Shown here in pieces: positions 44,235-53,163 of a stretch of DNA of 64,000 bases (position 1 is the first letter of the stretch; the number at the start of each line of letters is the position of its first letter). The position numbers and the translations under genes are program-made. The stretch covers positions 1 through 64,000 of the forward strand of contig JACPHH010000022.1 in the NCBI GenBank assembly GCA_016188705.1, read 5' to 3'. The notes under the pieces are model-generated. The model was not told where the DNA came from. It ran no database searches and was given only the letters and a program-made list of their open reading frames with translations. This DNA comes from Candidatus Peregrinibacteria bacterium (GTDB lineage: Bacteria > Patescibacteriota > Gracilibacteria > UBA1369 > JACRIC01).

Positions 44235-45231
44235 AAAGTCGAATAATATCGTGACTTTCAAAATTTTCTTGTTTCAAAAATATCGGATGTTCAGCGCTTT
44301 TTAAGCCATAAAGTCCATTTTTTCCGGTTTCCATTTTTTTCCAGGAACGAATCATTTTATCAGCGAGTTCATATTCCATGGACCTCTTATCATGAAATTT
44401 TGCCTTCATGAGCCACCATTTTACGAGAAAATTTTTGGGATCCGCGTGCAAAATTTCCTCGCAGGTTCGAATCGCTTCGGAAAATTTATCTTCACGGTAA
44501 AGTCTGCGTGCTCGATCATAACTCGAATGAATAAACGCAGCTTGTTCATGCCTTTTCTGTTCGGAAATACATTGCTCGCATTCATGAATAAGCCTGTGAA
44601 TTTTCGAATAATTTGGCAGAATATGAAGAAGTTCGGAGTAGAGATGAAGAAGATCCTGAAAACGTCGCGCTTGAAGGTAAGAAGAACGTTTTTCAAGTTC
44701 CGAATTGACATAGAGCTTACTGATTCGACTAAAACATTCGGAAATATTTTTTTCATAGGGCAGCGCTTTTGCAAGTCTGCCGCAGAATTCGAATGCCTCT
44801 TTGAGATCGCCCGACCGTTCAAGTTCTCGAACGTATGCAAGCCCTTTTTTCACGCGATCATGAAGCATGTCCTGACGCTTTTCTTCTCGTTTTTTTCGCA
44901 AGGTTAAAAGCCCCTGCTCCACTTCTTCCGTTTCCGGCAAATATTCATTCAAAGCGAGAAATATTTTTTCCAATTCTTCATGTTTTTTTTCTTTCCAAAG
45001 ATGATTCGCTTCTTTTAAAGCTATTTTTACCTTTTGGTAGCGGGCTTTTTTCCACAATGAATAAACCTTGTTTCGTATTTTAAAACAATCATAATCGAGT
45101 GGGAAAACATGCAAAAGTTCATCGCAACCTTTCAAGGCGAGCTCATACTGTTTTTTTTTCATAAATTGACGCACCGCCTTCATGCCACGGGCTTTATAGG
45201 TATCTTCCGGTTTTTTGGACAAAAAAAACAT
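44233..45231 (-). CDS. Helical-repeat (TPR-like) protein
   Basis: 332 residues. At least five helix-turn-helix pairs of about 35-40 residues with TPR-like spacing (YELALKGCDELLHVFPLDYD, KFSEAIRTCEEILHADPKNF, GDLKEAFEFCGRLAKALPYE). Such repeats bind other proteins. No signal peptide, so cytoplasmic. The TAG stop (44233-44235) lies at the tip of repeat A5. It may serve the four-gene operon beyond that repeat, which is on the same strand. Confidence 0.75.
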   Translation of the reverse strand: MFFLSKKPEDTYKARGMKAVRQFMKKKQYELALKGCDELLHVFPLDYDCFKIRNKVYSLWKKARYQKVKIALKEANHLWKEKKHEELEKIFLALNEYLPETEEVEQGLLTLRKKREEKRQDMLHDRVKKGLAYVRELERSGDLKEAFEFCGRLAKALPYEKNISECFSRISKLYVNSELEKRSSYLQARRFQDLLHLYSELLHILPNYSKIHRLIHECEQCISEQKRHEQAAFIHSSYDRARRLYREDKFSEAIRTCEEILHADPKNFLVKWWLMKAKFHDKRSMEYELADKMIRSWKKMETGKNGLYGLKSAEHPIFLKQENFESHDIIRL

Positions 45232-45692
45232 TATGAAATCTACTTATTTTAAAATTTTTATCAATTCCAATCGTAATAAGTCCTAACTCCTGATTATTTC
45301 ATGAATGATTTGATGTAAAATTGGTATTACTTTTGAATAATGAATTCACGATTATCATTTCAGAGATTCCTTCGTATACTTTGCTGGACATCTGGACATA
45401 TTACAAATATATTTTAACATACTCATATTAAAAATACAATAACTGTCTAGGTATTTGCTCACCGCTTTACTTTTTATTCAGGTAAAAGAGGACGGGGACT
45501 CCATTTTCGCTACGCTTCGCTATGCGCTCAAATGGTAGTCCCCGCCCTCTTTTCTTAAAAAAAGCGGTGGGCAGGTACCCAGGGCGCAATGATTTCAGCG
45601 ATGGATCTTTTAATCATATATAAAATTTACTATCAATATTATATAGCTAGATATAGAATAATATAAGATAGAATCTATACAATTTTATGTGT
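45232..45692. other. Gene-free gap holding a family B element
   Basis: AT-rich sequence around family B copy B2 (45449-45579). A family A end fragment (TTTCAGAGATTCCTT) is at about 45358-45372. No ORF or RNA gene supported. Confidence 0.5.
45449..45579. repeat. Family B hairpin element (copy B2, opposite orientation)
   Basis: Ends GGTATTTGCTCACCGC and GCGGTGGGCAGGTACC; core AGAGGACGGGGACTCC (one change from B1) with complement; loop reads as the complement of B1. So the element occurs in both orientations. Confidence 0.88.
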
Positions 45693-47003
45693 CTACCTAA
45701 AATTTACTAATTGCCCAAAATTGCGAAAAGTACATGCTGGAATAATTAAGGAAGGGTTATCACTTGGATAACCTGCAACTAGTTTCTTTTCATGACCAAA
45801 TGGTGCCATTATACGTCCAACACCTGGCACGTCTCTGGCTGTAATGTAGGTATTTTCATGATGAAGCACGACGTCATTGCTAAAATGAAAATTCCGAAAG
45901 CTGCTATCATAAAGAATATATGCCAATATTATCCTTTGATACATGTCGCTATCTTTTCCGAATGGAGGAGGATCACCTGAAAAGCTGCCATCCGACTTTA
46001 CCAAGTTTGATACAAGTCGCTTAATTTTATCTGGAATTTTCCCTTCACATTTTTTTTCAATCGCCAAGAATAAATCATTTTTCGAAAATTTTTGAGCTAT
46101 ACTGATTATTTTCACAATATGTTCGCTTGCTAAGTCAAGCGCCTCTTTACAAAAAAAATCAAAAATTTTAGCCGTATCATTACGTCCTTGTTCTGTAAAA
46201 GTGCAAAGTTTATGTTCGCATGCATCAAAAAATTTAAACCAAATCAACATAGTTCTTTGTCGCCATGATATTTTTCTTAATAGGGCAAAAAAATTGAGTT
46301 CGTTTCCTTCTGCTTCTTCTTCAAGCTTTTCCATTATCATATTGCCAGCTAACAGACAGGCCTCCCTGATTTCAGGAGGAAAAAAGGCCATAGCTGTTAT
46401 CCTGTATACATCGGTATCTTTTAAAGGAACAATTTCTCCGAGCAATTCTTGCTCAACCATACTCTCTAATGATTGAGTTACGGTTTGAGAATTTGCTTTT
46501 CTTAAGGAATTAATTAGGCCTCGTACATTTTCTCCATATTGATTCTTAACCAGTTGATCTAAAACCATCCCTAATGATGTCTTATCATCCCATATCAAAT
46601 AATTTGCAAAAACAATTCCATCCAATGTGCTTCCACTTTCTAAGGCTTGTAAAAATCCTGTTCCATATCTCTCTTGCAAATGAGCTCTTAAAGCATGCAA
46701 TCCTCCACCGACCACGCATGCTTTACTTTCATCAGGTGTTTGAATTCTTCCGTAAATTTTTCTCCATATTTCTCCTCTTACTCTATTCAATAATTTAGAT
46801 GCTTCTTGTAGATTTTCAGGCCTTCGAGCAAGATTTTCTAATGTCTCAGAAGTGAACATCGCGCCCATTCCTTTCTTCCTAACCTTATCCAATCTCGAAT
46901 CCTCTAAAACTTTACCATAAAATAAAGGTTCTTTCCGCATAGTTTCGTTACTAAGTAAGCTTTTTAAGACATAATCATTACTTAATTTTGTAGTTATTTG
47001 CAA
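45693..47003 (-). CDS. Unknown protein, 436 residues
   Basis: Mostly helical, soluble, no signal peptide or transmembrane helix. Segments KACVVGGGLHALRAHLQERY and ANYLIWDDKTSLGMVLDQLV in the N-terminal half and RIMAPFGHEKKLVAGY near the end are the most distinctive, but match no family that I know. Three cysteines around 260-290 (ACEHKLC, FFCKEALD). It follows valS on the same strand after 56 nt. Confidence 0.65.
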   Translation of the reverse strand: MQITTKLSNDYVLKSLLSNETMRKEPLFYGKVLEDSRLDKVRKKGMGAMFTSETLENLARRPENLQEASKLLNRVRGEIWRKIYGRIQTPDESKACVVGGGLHALRAHLQERYGTGFLQALESGSTLDGIVFANYLIWDDKTSLGMVLDQLVKNQYGENVRGLINSLRKANSQTVTQSLESMVEQELLGEIVPLKDTDVYRITAMAFFPPEIREACLLAGNMIMEKLEEEAEGNELNFFALLRKISWRQRTMLIWFKFFDACEHKLCTFTEQGRNDTAKIFDFFCKEALDLASEHIVKIISIAQKFSKNDLFLAIEKKCEGKIPDKIKRLVSNLVKSDGSFSGDPPPFGKDSDMYQRIILAYILYDSSFRNFHFSNDVVLHHENTYITARDVPGVGRIMAPFGHEKKLVAGYPSDNPSLIIPACTFRNFGQLVNFR

Positions 47004-47059
47004 GCCAAAAAATCGTAATTGATCATGAAGAAAAAAAGATTATTCGCGAAAATTGCCCA

Positions 47060-50000
47060 TCACGAATCAAAGGAACGAACTTGCTCTTCAATTTTTTGTA
47101 AATGAGATCGAGCCGTTTCGAGCTTTTCTTTCTCCTTCTCGACTATATTCTTAGGAGCTCTCTGAATAAAATTTTTATTCAATAATTTTGTTTCCAGACC
47201 TTGAATATACGAAGCGATTTTTTTACATTCCTCCTGCAAGCGTTTTCTTTCCGTCTCAAAATCCATCATGTTCTTGAGCGGTAAATACACTTCGACATTA
47301 CCGACAAAAAGAGAAAGCGCGTCAGAAATTTTTTGAGATGAAGGTGAAACATCGAGTCGCTCCAAACCAGCCATGCGCTGAATGATATGTTTTTGCGATT
47401 CGATACTTTCGCATGATTTTTTATGTCCGGAAATGATGGCATGAATTTTCCGATGCGGCGCGACATGAGATTCAGCGCGAAGTTTGCGTATTCCTGTAAT
47501 GACATTAAAAATAACCTGCATATCACTCTCTTCATCGGTAAAAATAAGTTTTTTGTCATATTGAGGCCATTGAGAGGCGATAAGAAGATTCGGAACATAA
47601 GAAAAACACTCTTTTTGATGTAAAGATTCAGATTCAAACGTTTGATTTTTTCTGTGACTCGATGACAACGTTTCGCTTTTTCCATTATTCAATAACTCAG
47701 TTGCGAACATTTTACTTTTTTCATTATTCGATAACTCGGTTGCGAACGCTTTACTCTTTCCATTATTCGATGACTCATCTGTGAACGCTTTATTCTTCGC
47801 ATTACTCGATACATTATGTTTTGACGGACAAAGATGTTTCCAAATGGCTTCCGTTACAAAGGGCACAAATGGATGAGCAAGTTTTAAAATCGTCATCAAA
47901 ACATACTGTAAAACTTGAGGATGAGGCTGAACTTTTGAACATTCGAGATACCAATCGCAAAATTCATTCCATGTAAATTCATACACGCCAAGTCCCGCGT
48001 CAGAAAATCGATATGCCTCAAGATCATTCGTTGTTTTTTCTATCAATCGCTGCAATCGCGTGAGTATCCATTTGTCGCTGAGAGAAAGGTTATCGCTGAT
48101 AAAAAAGGTGGAATGCTTAAAAAGAATCGATACATTGTCATCGCCGAAAAAATATTTTTTAGATTTTTTTTCAATATGTTCAATTGGCGATTGAACAAAC
48201 GTTTTCAAAGATGACTGGCTAAAAATAGAATGGTTTTCAGGAGTTGCCGACAAACTTGACCCCATGGCAAATCGAGCCGCGTTCCAAATTTTATTTATAA
48301 AATTTCTACAACCCGCGATTTTTTCTTCATAAAGGCGAATATCATTGCCAGGAGTTGAACCGACAACAAGACTGAGACGCACGGCATCGGCGCCGTATTT
48401 GGCAATCATATCGAGCGGATCAATACCATTTCCAGATGATTTACTCATTTTTTTCCCTTCTTTATCGCGAATAAGTCCATGAAGGTAAACTGTTTCAAAC
48501 GGCACTTCGCCCATGGCGTAGGTTGTCATAATAATCATACGGGCAACCCAGAAAAAGAGTATATCGTAACCTGTTTCCAAAACCGATGTCGGGTGAAAAT
48601 ATTGGAGATCAGCTGTTTTTTCCGGCCAGCCGAGCGTGGCAAAAGTCCACTGTCCCGATGAAAACCATGTATCGAGCGTATCCGGGTCTTGTTTCAATGG
48701 CTTTGAACAATTTAGACATTTCGTAAGCCTATCCGCTGAAACAAAAATGCCAGGTTCGCGACTTACGACATTATCTAAATTTTCGGAACCAAAATGACAT
48801 TTTTCAGAGGCTTCTTTACTCGCCTCCATGCACTTTAAACAATAGTAAACCGGTATGCGATGTCCAAACCAAATTTGCCGTGAAATACACCAATCGCGCA
48901 AATTTTCCATCCAGTTAAAATAAATTTTTTCAAAACGATCGGGAATAATTTTAATCGAACCGTTTTTAATGACCTCAATAGATTTTTCCTTAATACTCAT
49001 CAATTTTTCTTTTTTCACGTTTCCATGAGCCGATAATTTTTTTTTCAATTTTATCGAACGCGCCGATAAAATAGGCTTATTAACATCAATAAACCATTGC
49101 AAACTCACGAGTGGCTCAATTGGAGTGGAACACCGATAACAAAGGGATAGATTATGCGTATAATCTTCTTCTTTAATAAGCAATCCGAGCTTTTTCATAT
49201 CTTTCACGACAGCCACGCGCGCCTCGCGAGTCGTCATTCCTGCATATTTTCCGGCTTTTTCATTCATGCGGCCGTTTTCATCAATAACCTGACGAACCTC
49301 AAGTCCATGCCGTTTTCCAATATCAAAATCCGTCGCATCATGAGCCGGCGTAACTTTAATGACGCCTGTGCCGAATTTCGGATCAACGACCGAATCAGCG
49401 ACAACAATCATTTCAGTTTCACCAAGAACCGTCGTGACAGCAATTTTTTTGCCAATGTACTTTTTGTAACGATTATCCTTTGGATGAACAGCCACGGCGG
49501 TATCTCCAAATTTCGTTTCAGGACGAGCCGTCGCGAGTGAAAGGGGACCGTATTTGATATAGTAAAGTTTCTCCTGCAATTCTTTATAAACGACCTCATC
49601 ATCGGCCAAAGTAGAAGAACAGCGCGGACACCAGTTTACGATGCGATGTCCACGATAAATCAGTCCATCGCGATACATTTTTACAAAATTTTCCGCCACG
49701 GCGCGCGAAAGACCTTCATCAAGAGTATAACGCTCGCGGCTCCAATCACAGCTCGAACCCATGCGACGAATTTGATTGCGAATCGTGCCGCGCGAGGCTT
49801 CTACAAATTCATGGACGCGTTTAAGAAATTCCTCGCGACCGAGATCATGCCTTGTTATGCCCTGTTCAAGGAGTATCTGTTCAACTTTTGTTTGAGTGGC
49901 GATCGCGGCGTGATCTGTTCCCGGAATCCAAAGAGCGCAGAAGCCCTGCATCCGTTTAAAACGAATCATAATATCCTCAATAGCCAGCATGGAAGCATGC

Positions 50001-50161
50001 CCCAGATGTAGCGTACCTGTGGCATTTGGAGGCGGCATTGCGATGGTAAACGGCTTTTTTTTAGAATCGATTTTTGGAGTGAAAGCACCCGAAACTTCCC
50101 AAAGTTCATAAATATCATCCTCGTATTGCGAAGCCTCATAAGTTTTGGGAATATCTTTCAT
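47060..50161 (-). CDS. valS: Valyl-tRNA synthetase with a low-complexity insertion
   Basis: 1033 residues against a usual 880-950. Class I signatures: PNATGTLHLGHA (HIGH) near 49-60 and GKKMSKSSGNGIDP (KMSKS) near 568. The editing domain (ATARPETKFGDTAVAVHP) and two Cys pairs for zinc (NWCPRCSSTL, CYRCSTP) are present. It ends in a ValS-type coiled-coil arm. Between KHLCPSKHN and LLIASQWPQ, where relatives have only a few residues, lies a 77-residue insert: three 13-residue tandem units, then a stretch encoded by a family A right arm. The insert sits in the anticodon-binding domain, on a loop, so activity is probably kept. Confidence 0.93.
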   Translation of the reverse strand: MKDIPKTYEASQYEDDIYELWEVSGAFTPKIDSKKKPFTIAMPPPNATGTLHLGHASMLAIEDIMIRFKRMQGFCALWIPGTDHAAIATQTKVEQILLEQGITRHDLGREEFLKRVHEFVEASRGTIRNQIRRMGSSCDWSRERYTLDEGLSRAVAENFVKMYRDGLIYRGHRIVNWCPRCSSTLADDEVVYKELQEKLYYIKYGPLSLATARPETKFGDTAVAVHPKDNRYKKYIGKKIAVTTVLGETEMIVVADSVVDPKFGTGVIKVTPAHDATDFDIGKRHGLEVRQVIDENGRMNEKAGKYAGMTTREARVAVVKDMKKLGLLIKEEDYTHNLSLCYRCSTPIEPLVSLQWFIDVNKPILSARSIKLKKKLSAHGNVKKEKLMSIKEKSIEVIKNGSIKIIPDRFEKIYFNWMENLRDWCISRQIWFGHRIPVYYCLKCMEASKEASEKCHFGSENLDNVVSREPGIFVSADRLTKCLNCSKPLKQDPDTLDTWFSSGQWTFATLGWPEKTADLQYFHPTSVLETGYDILFFWVARMIIMTTYAMGEVPFETVYLHGLIRDKEGKKMSKSSGNGIDPLDMIAKYGADAVRLSLVVGSTPGNDIRLYEEKIAGCRNFINKIWNAARFAMGSSLSATPENHSIFSQSSLKTFVQSPIEHIEKKSKKYFFGDDNVSILFKHSTFFISDNLSLSDKWILTRLQRLIEKTTNDLEAYRFSDAGLGVYEFTWNEFCDWYLECSKVQPHPQVLQYVLMTILKLAHPFVPFVTEAIWKHLCPSKHNVSSNAKNKAFTDESSNNGKSKAFATELSNNEKSKMFATELLNNGKSETLSSSHRKNQTFESESLHQKECFSYVPNLLIASQWPQYDKKLIFTDEESDMQVIFNVITGIRKLRAESHVAPHRKIHAIISGHKKSCESIESQKHIIQRMAGLERLDVSPSSQKISDALSLFVGNVEVYLPLKNMMDFETERKRLQEECKKIASYIQGLETKLLNKNFIQRAPKNIVEKEKEKLETARSHLQKIEEQVRSFDS
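47594..47826. repeat. In-frame insertion in valS: tandem repeat plus family A right arm
   Basis: About 233 bp. Three 39-bp units encode KAFTDESSNNGKS, KAFATELSNNEKS and KMFATELLNNGKS. The remaining part encodes TFESESLHQKECFSYVP, close to AFAAESLHLQSKGCFSEVP from family A copy A1 in the first gene, and at DNA level shares AATCTTT.CAT and GTGTTTTTC...GTTCC. Confidence 0.82.
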
Positions 50162-50264
50162 AATTTTGTAAGGAAAATGTATATAAAATATGGCATCAAC
50201 CCAAATAAAAATTTATTCATGGATAAGTTCGTAAGTATTTATAGAACAATGCTAGAATAAAAAA

Positions 50265-50336
50265 GTTTTAAGAAAAACAGATTCTCGTTACAAAATTTAC
50301 AATTACAGTAGAAAAGATGTTTTTCTTAAGGCTCCT
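50265..50336. repeat. Family A palindrome, short form (A8), after an A5-type end fragment
   Basis: TTAAGAAAAACA and its complement TGTTTTTCTTAA enclose CTCGTTACAAAATTTAC and AATTACAGTAGAAAAGA, with no central hairpin. Just before it, at about 50212-50235, TTCATGGATAAGTTC matches the outer end of copy A5. Confidence 0.75.
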
Positions 50337-50390
50337 AAATAGTAGATGAAAACACATAATCTGACCAGTTTAAAATGTAAAAAATATTTG

Positions 50391-50507
50391 TACTTGCCCA
50401 TCGCTTTTTTAGAAGAAGAGGGCGGGGACTCCCATTTGAGCGCGTAGCGAAAATGGAGTCCCCGCCCTCTTGCTATCTGAATAAAAGCAAGGCAGTGGGC
50501 AAATACC
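50391..50507. repeat. Family B hairpin element (copy B3)
   Basis: Ends TACTTGCCCATCGC and CAGTGGGCAAATACC; core GAGGGCGGGGACTCC with exact complement; loop shorter than in B1 (one GCGTAGCG unit lost). It ends 12 nt before the promoter at 50519. Confidence 0.87.
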
Positions 50508-50518
50508 AAATATCTTAC

Positions 50519-50546
50519 TTGACAAATAAATTTTTTACTGTAATAT
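50519..50546 (+). promoter_or_regulatory. Predicted promoter for the 92-residue ORF
   Basis: TTGACA, 16 bp, TAATAT, directly after repeat B3. ATG follows at 50577. Confidence 0.55.
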
Positions 50547-50576
50547 TGCAACTACTTAAAAATAACGCAAAAAAAT

Positions 50577-50855
50577 ATGACAATGAATTCACCAACTGAA
50601 TCAGGAGAAGGTGTTGCAGCTGACAGTCCGTCGTTCGTTAATTTGAAAACAATTAATGCGGGCGGAGAATCTAGTATGGAAGGAAATGCCCTTGCTTTAA
50701 AAGAGGCTCAAATTGATGCGAATAGACGTGCCGATGAGCACGTGGAAATGTTTCCAGATGATGATTGGTATAGGGTATGCGACCGCTTTTCTAGAGAAGA
50801 AAAAGCAAAATTATTAGAGCAATCAAGCCTAAACAAGCCTAAAGATAAGGATTAA
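50577..50855 (+). CDS. Small hypothetical acidic protein, 92 residues
   Basis: Starts MTMNSPTESGEGVAADSPSF. The N-terminal half looks disordered; the second half has a helix (EGNALALKEAQIDANRRADE) and WYRVCDRFSREEKAKLLE. A good TTGACA promoter lies upstream. Alone between repeats B3 and B4. No family recognised. Confidence 0.55.
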   Translation: MTMNSPTESGEGVAADSPSFVNLKTINAGGESSMEGNALALKEAQIDANRRADEHVEMFPDDDWYRVCDRFSREEKAKLLEQSSLNKPKDKD

Positions 50856-50917
50856 AACAATCTTTCAATTTCTTACGAATAAAAATATTTTGTTTGATGC
50901 AATCCGAGAATTGAAAA

Positions 50918-50960
50918 ATATTTGCCCATTGCTTCAAAAAAAAGCGGCGGGCAGATATTT
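50918..50960. repeat. Minimal family B copy (ends only, B4)
   Basis: AAATATTTGCCC and GGGCAGATATTT with CATTGC/GCGGC inside. It keeps the outer ends of the family and lacks the GC-rich core, about 43 bp. A promoter begins 11 nt later. Confidence 0.7.
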
Positions 50961-50970
50961 TGACAAAAAA

Positions 50971-50998
50971 TTGACAAATAAAAATAACTACATAAAAT
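50971..50998 (+). promoter_or_regulatory. Predicted promoter for the unknown-nadC pair
   Basis: TTGACA, 16 bp, TAAAAT. A second TTGACA at 51009-51014 has TATTGT at 51032-51037 after 17 bp; either could serve, and both lie upstream of ATG 51067. Confidence 0.55.
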
Positions 50999-51066
50999 AC
51001 ATTTAGCTTTGACAAAATGCTGTCATTAAGCTATTGTTAAATTGTTATCTTCATAATTCTATTTTC

Positions 51067-51618
51067 ATGCAGAATAATAGTCAAAAATCTGCGGAAACGG
51101 AAAAAATATTTCATATCGACCAAAGGTCGGTAGAAACTCGCGAAAATCAGGAAACAAGAGAATCCGAAAAAAACCTACGCGAAGCCACGAAAATGGCAGG
51201 CGAAGGAATTGAAGGTACTCTGGAAGGAATTAATTTTGGAACAGAACGCGTATCTGAAAAAATCAGCGAACACACGTCTGAAAACGGCAGTTCCGTGAAA
51301 AAAACACAACATCAAACCTCTCAAGTCGCAAAAAAAGCAACTAACGTAAAAGAGTCAGCCGATGCCATAAAGGCTCGACTTTTGAACTCAATGCCGACGG
51401 AACAGGTAATGAAACGGGAAATTAAGACTATGCTCGATCAGGATATTCATCAACTTTTAAAAAAAGCGCGTCTAGCCGAAAAAAAAGGAAATGCTTTTGA
51501 ATTAAATAAGCTTGTTGCAAAAATTCGCGAAATTAAGGACATTTTGGCTTCCATTGCGCACGCGACCTATGAAATGCTAAAAAACCTTTGGTTGAAAGTC
51601 GTTCACGGCATATCATAG
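51067..51618 (+). CDS. Hypothetical helical protein before nadC
   Basis: 183 residues from ATG 51067. A TTG at 51034 would add 11 residues but lies within the proposed promoter. The N-terminal half is charged and probably disordered (RSVETRENQETRESEKNL); the C-terminal half forms two or three helices (LLKKARLAEKKGNAFELNKL, VAKIREIKDILASIA). It ends 4 nt before nadC, so the two are co-transcribed. No family recognised. Confidence 0.65.
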   Translation: MQNNSQKSAETEKIFHIDQRSVETRENQETRESEKNLREATKMAGEGIEGTLEGINFGTERVSEKISEHTSENGSSVKKTQHQTSQVAKKATNVKESADAIKARLLNSMPTEQVMKREIKTMLDQDIHQLLKKARLAEKKGNAFELNKLVAKIREIKDILASIAHATYEMLKNLWLKVVHGIS

Positions 51619-51622
51619 AGTC

Positions 51623-52972
51623 ATGAATGCATACCAAAAGGCTATTTCTGGACATAACAAAAATACGAAAAAAGCCGTAAGTCACGATCAATCGGTCTTT
51701 TTGCATACACAAAATACGCGATATCGACAAGAAGTAAAAAAATACATCCTCGGAGCTTACGAGGGTGATCTTGGTAAACGTGGAGATTGCACGACACGAT
51801 TTTTTCTAAAAAACAAAAACGCGACAGCGCGAGTTTTCGGCAAAGAGGATGGGATATTGGCAGGAATGGAAGAAATCGAATGGTTTATTCAATATATTGG
51901 TGAAAAAAAAGGAGAAAAATTGCATTTCAGCGGTTTGAAAGATGGCAGTGAAATCAATAAAAACATTTTAAGACAGACAAAATTTTCAAATTGTAAAAAT
52001 TATATTTTTCAGCATGTCCCTCGTCAAAATCTCCCTAATAAATTTCTAGTTGAAAAAAAGTCTCAAAAATTCATACATCAAGTTCAAAAATCTACGAATA
52101 TTCTTACGATAACCGGAAATCTCTACACGTTATTTGAAATCGAACGAACGATTCTTAATGTTTTGCAGCATATGAGCGGAATCGCGACGCAGACAAGAAA
52201 ATTGGTTGAAAAAATAGAAAAAAATAAAAATCTGGAAAATCATGAAATGGAAAAAAACGCGTTAAAGACGATGAATGAAAATAAAACCGCGATTTTTTTA
52301 GCTAAACCCTTTTTAGCTAAACCAATAATTTGCGCCACGCGAAAAACGCTTTGGGGACTTTTGGACAAAAAAGCCGTAAGCGTTGGAGGCGGAGGGACGC
52401 ATAGACTTGGGCTTGACGACGCGATTTTACTAAAAAAAAATCATCTAAAATTGCTCAATTACGATTTTGAAAAAATTATGCATGCCGCGGAAAAACAATG
52501 TGCCAATGAAAAAAACAAAAATATTGGCAAAAACATATTGAAAAGAAAAACCCATGCAAACATATCAGTAACGGGAAAAAACACATATTGTCCGCGATTT
52601 TTTGAAGTAGAAATAGAAAATGAAAATGAGGCGATCGCATGCGTAAAATCTCTTTTGAAAATAAATTCAGCCACGGCGACGCCAAAAAAATGGTCCATCC
52701 CGATAATTTTGATGTTCGATAACATGAAACCTGACTCAATCAAACAAACCATGGAAAAAATACGCCAGATTCGACAATCTTTTACGAAAACAAATCAAAT
52801 GAGCGGCTCCAAAAACTTCCCGAAGTTCGAGGATTTACTTTTTGAAGCATCAGGAGGTATACATGGCGAAAATATAGTCGAATATGCAAAAACCGGCGTT
52901 GACATTCTTTCGCTGGGAAGTTTGACGCATTCAGCTCGTTCATTGGATATGCACATGGTTATTGAATATTGA
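51623..52972 (+). CDS. nadC: Nicotinate-nucleotide pyrophosphorylase (carboxylating), expanded
   Basis: 449 residues against about 280 in the family. The family landmarks are all present in order: GDCTTRFF (54-61), RTILNVLQHMSGIAT, ATRKTLWGL, KAVSVGGGGTHRLGLDDAIL with LKKNH, FEVEIEN, LMFDNM, EASGGI and TGVDILSLGSLTHSA. It turns quinolinate and PRPP into nicotinate mononucleotide in de novo NAD synthesis; no nadA or nadB is in the window. Extra length lies in at least three loops: after KDGSEINKN (about 37 residues, including a piece like a family A right arm), before ICATRKT (with FLAKPFLAKP) and after HAAEKQC. All avoid the catalytic core. Ends in TGA. Confidence 0.88.
   Translation: MNAYQKAISGHNKNTKKAVSHDQSVFLHTQNTRYRQEVKKYILGAYEGDLGKRGDCTTRFFLKNKNATARVFGKEDGILAGMEEIEWFIQYIGEKKGEKLHFSGLKDGSEINKNILRQTKFSNCKNYIFQHVPRQNLPNKFLVEKKSQKFIHQVQKSTNILTITGNLYTLFEIERTILNVLQHMSGIATQTRKLVEKIEKNKNLENHEMEKNALKTMNENKTAIFLAKPFLAKPIICATRKTLWGLLDKKAVSVGGGGTHRLGLDDAILLKKNHLKLLNYDFEKIMHAAEKQCANEKNKNIGKNILKRKTHANISVTGKNTYCPRFFEVEIENENEAIACVKSLLKINSATATPKKWSIPIILMFDNMKPDSIKQTMEKIRQIRQSFTKTNQMSGSKNFPKFEDLLFEASGGIHGENIVEYAKTGVDILSLGSLTHSARSLDMHMVIEY
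51987..52022. repeat. Probable family A right-arm fragment translated within nadC
   Basis: CAAATTG, then ATTATATTTTTC, then AGCATGTCCCT. The last 17 bases TTTTTCAGCATGTCCCT are identical to the right end of copy A4 (22410-22425 region). It encodes YIFQHVP inside the first family-specific insert of NadC. Confidence 0.55.
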
Positions 52973-53026
52973 TGTTTTGGTATTTACCCACCATCTTTGA
53001 TTACATTTCAGTATTTTTTAAAAATT

Positions 53027-53034
53027 GTTATAAT
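53027..53034 (+). promoter_or_regulatory. Extended -10 element for tRNA-Leu
   Basis: TG-T-TATAAT (53027-53034 covers TGTTATAAT start) 26 nt before the tRNA. No matching -35 box, as is usual with an extended -10. Confidence 0.5.
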
Positions 53035-53059
53035 AACGATTGATTTCTTTTAAAAACAC

Positions 53060-53146
53060 GCCGAGGTGGTGAAACTGGTAGACACGCCGGCCTTAGGAGC
53101 CGGTAGGGTAAAACCTATGAGAGTTCGAGTCTCTCCCTCGGCACCA
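53060..53146 (+). tRNA. tRNA-Leu (anticodon TAG)
   Basis: 87 nt with a long variable arm and encoded CCA. Acceptor GCCGAGG pairs with CCTCGGC after the T-arm; anticodon loop CTTAGGA with TAG in stem CCGGC/GCCGG; T-loop GTTCGAGTC. The membrane protein gene starts 17 nt later. Confidence 0.96.
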
Positions 53147-53163
53147 AATGTAACTTTGTCGGT

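Noticed and set aside
45711-47060. ATTGCCCAAAATTGCGAAAAG at one end and CGCGAAAATTGCCCAT at the other, as a cassette like that at 11908-12863
   Set aside because: The left match lies in coding sequence of the 436-residue protein and the two sites are not clean inverted copies; likely chance in AT-rich DNA.
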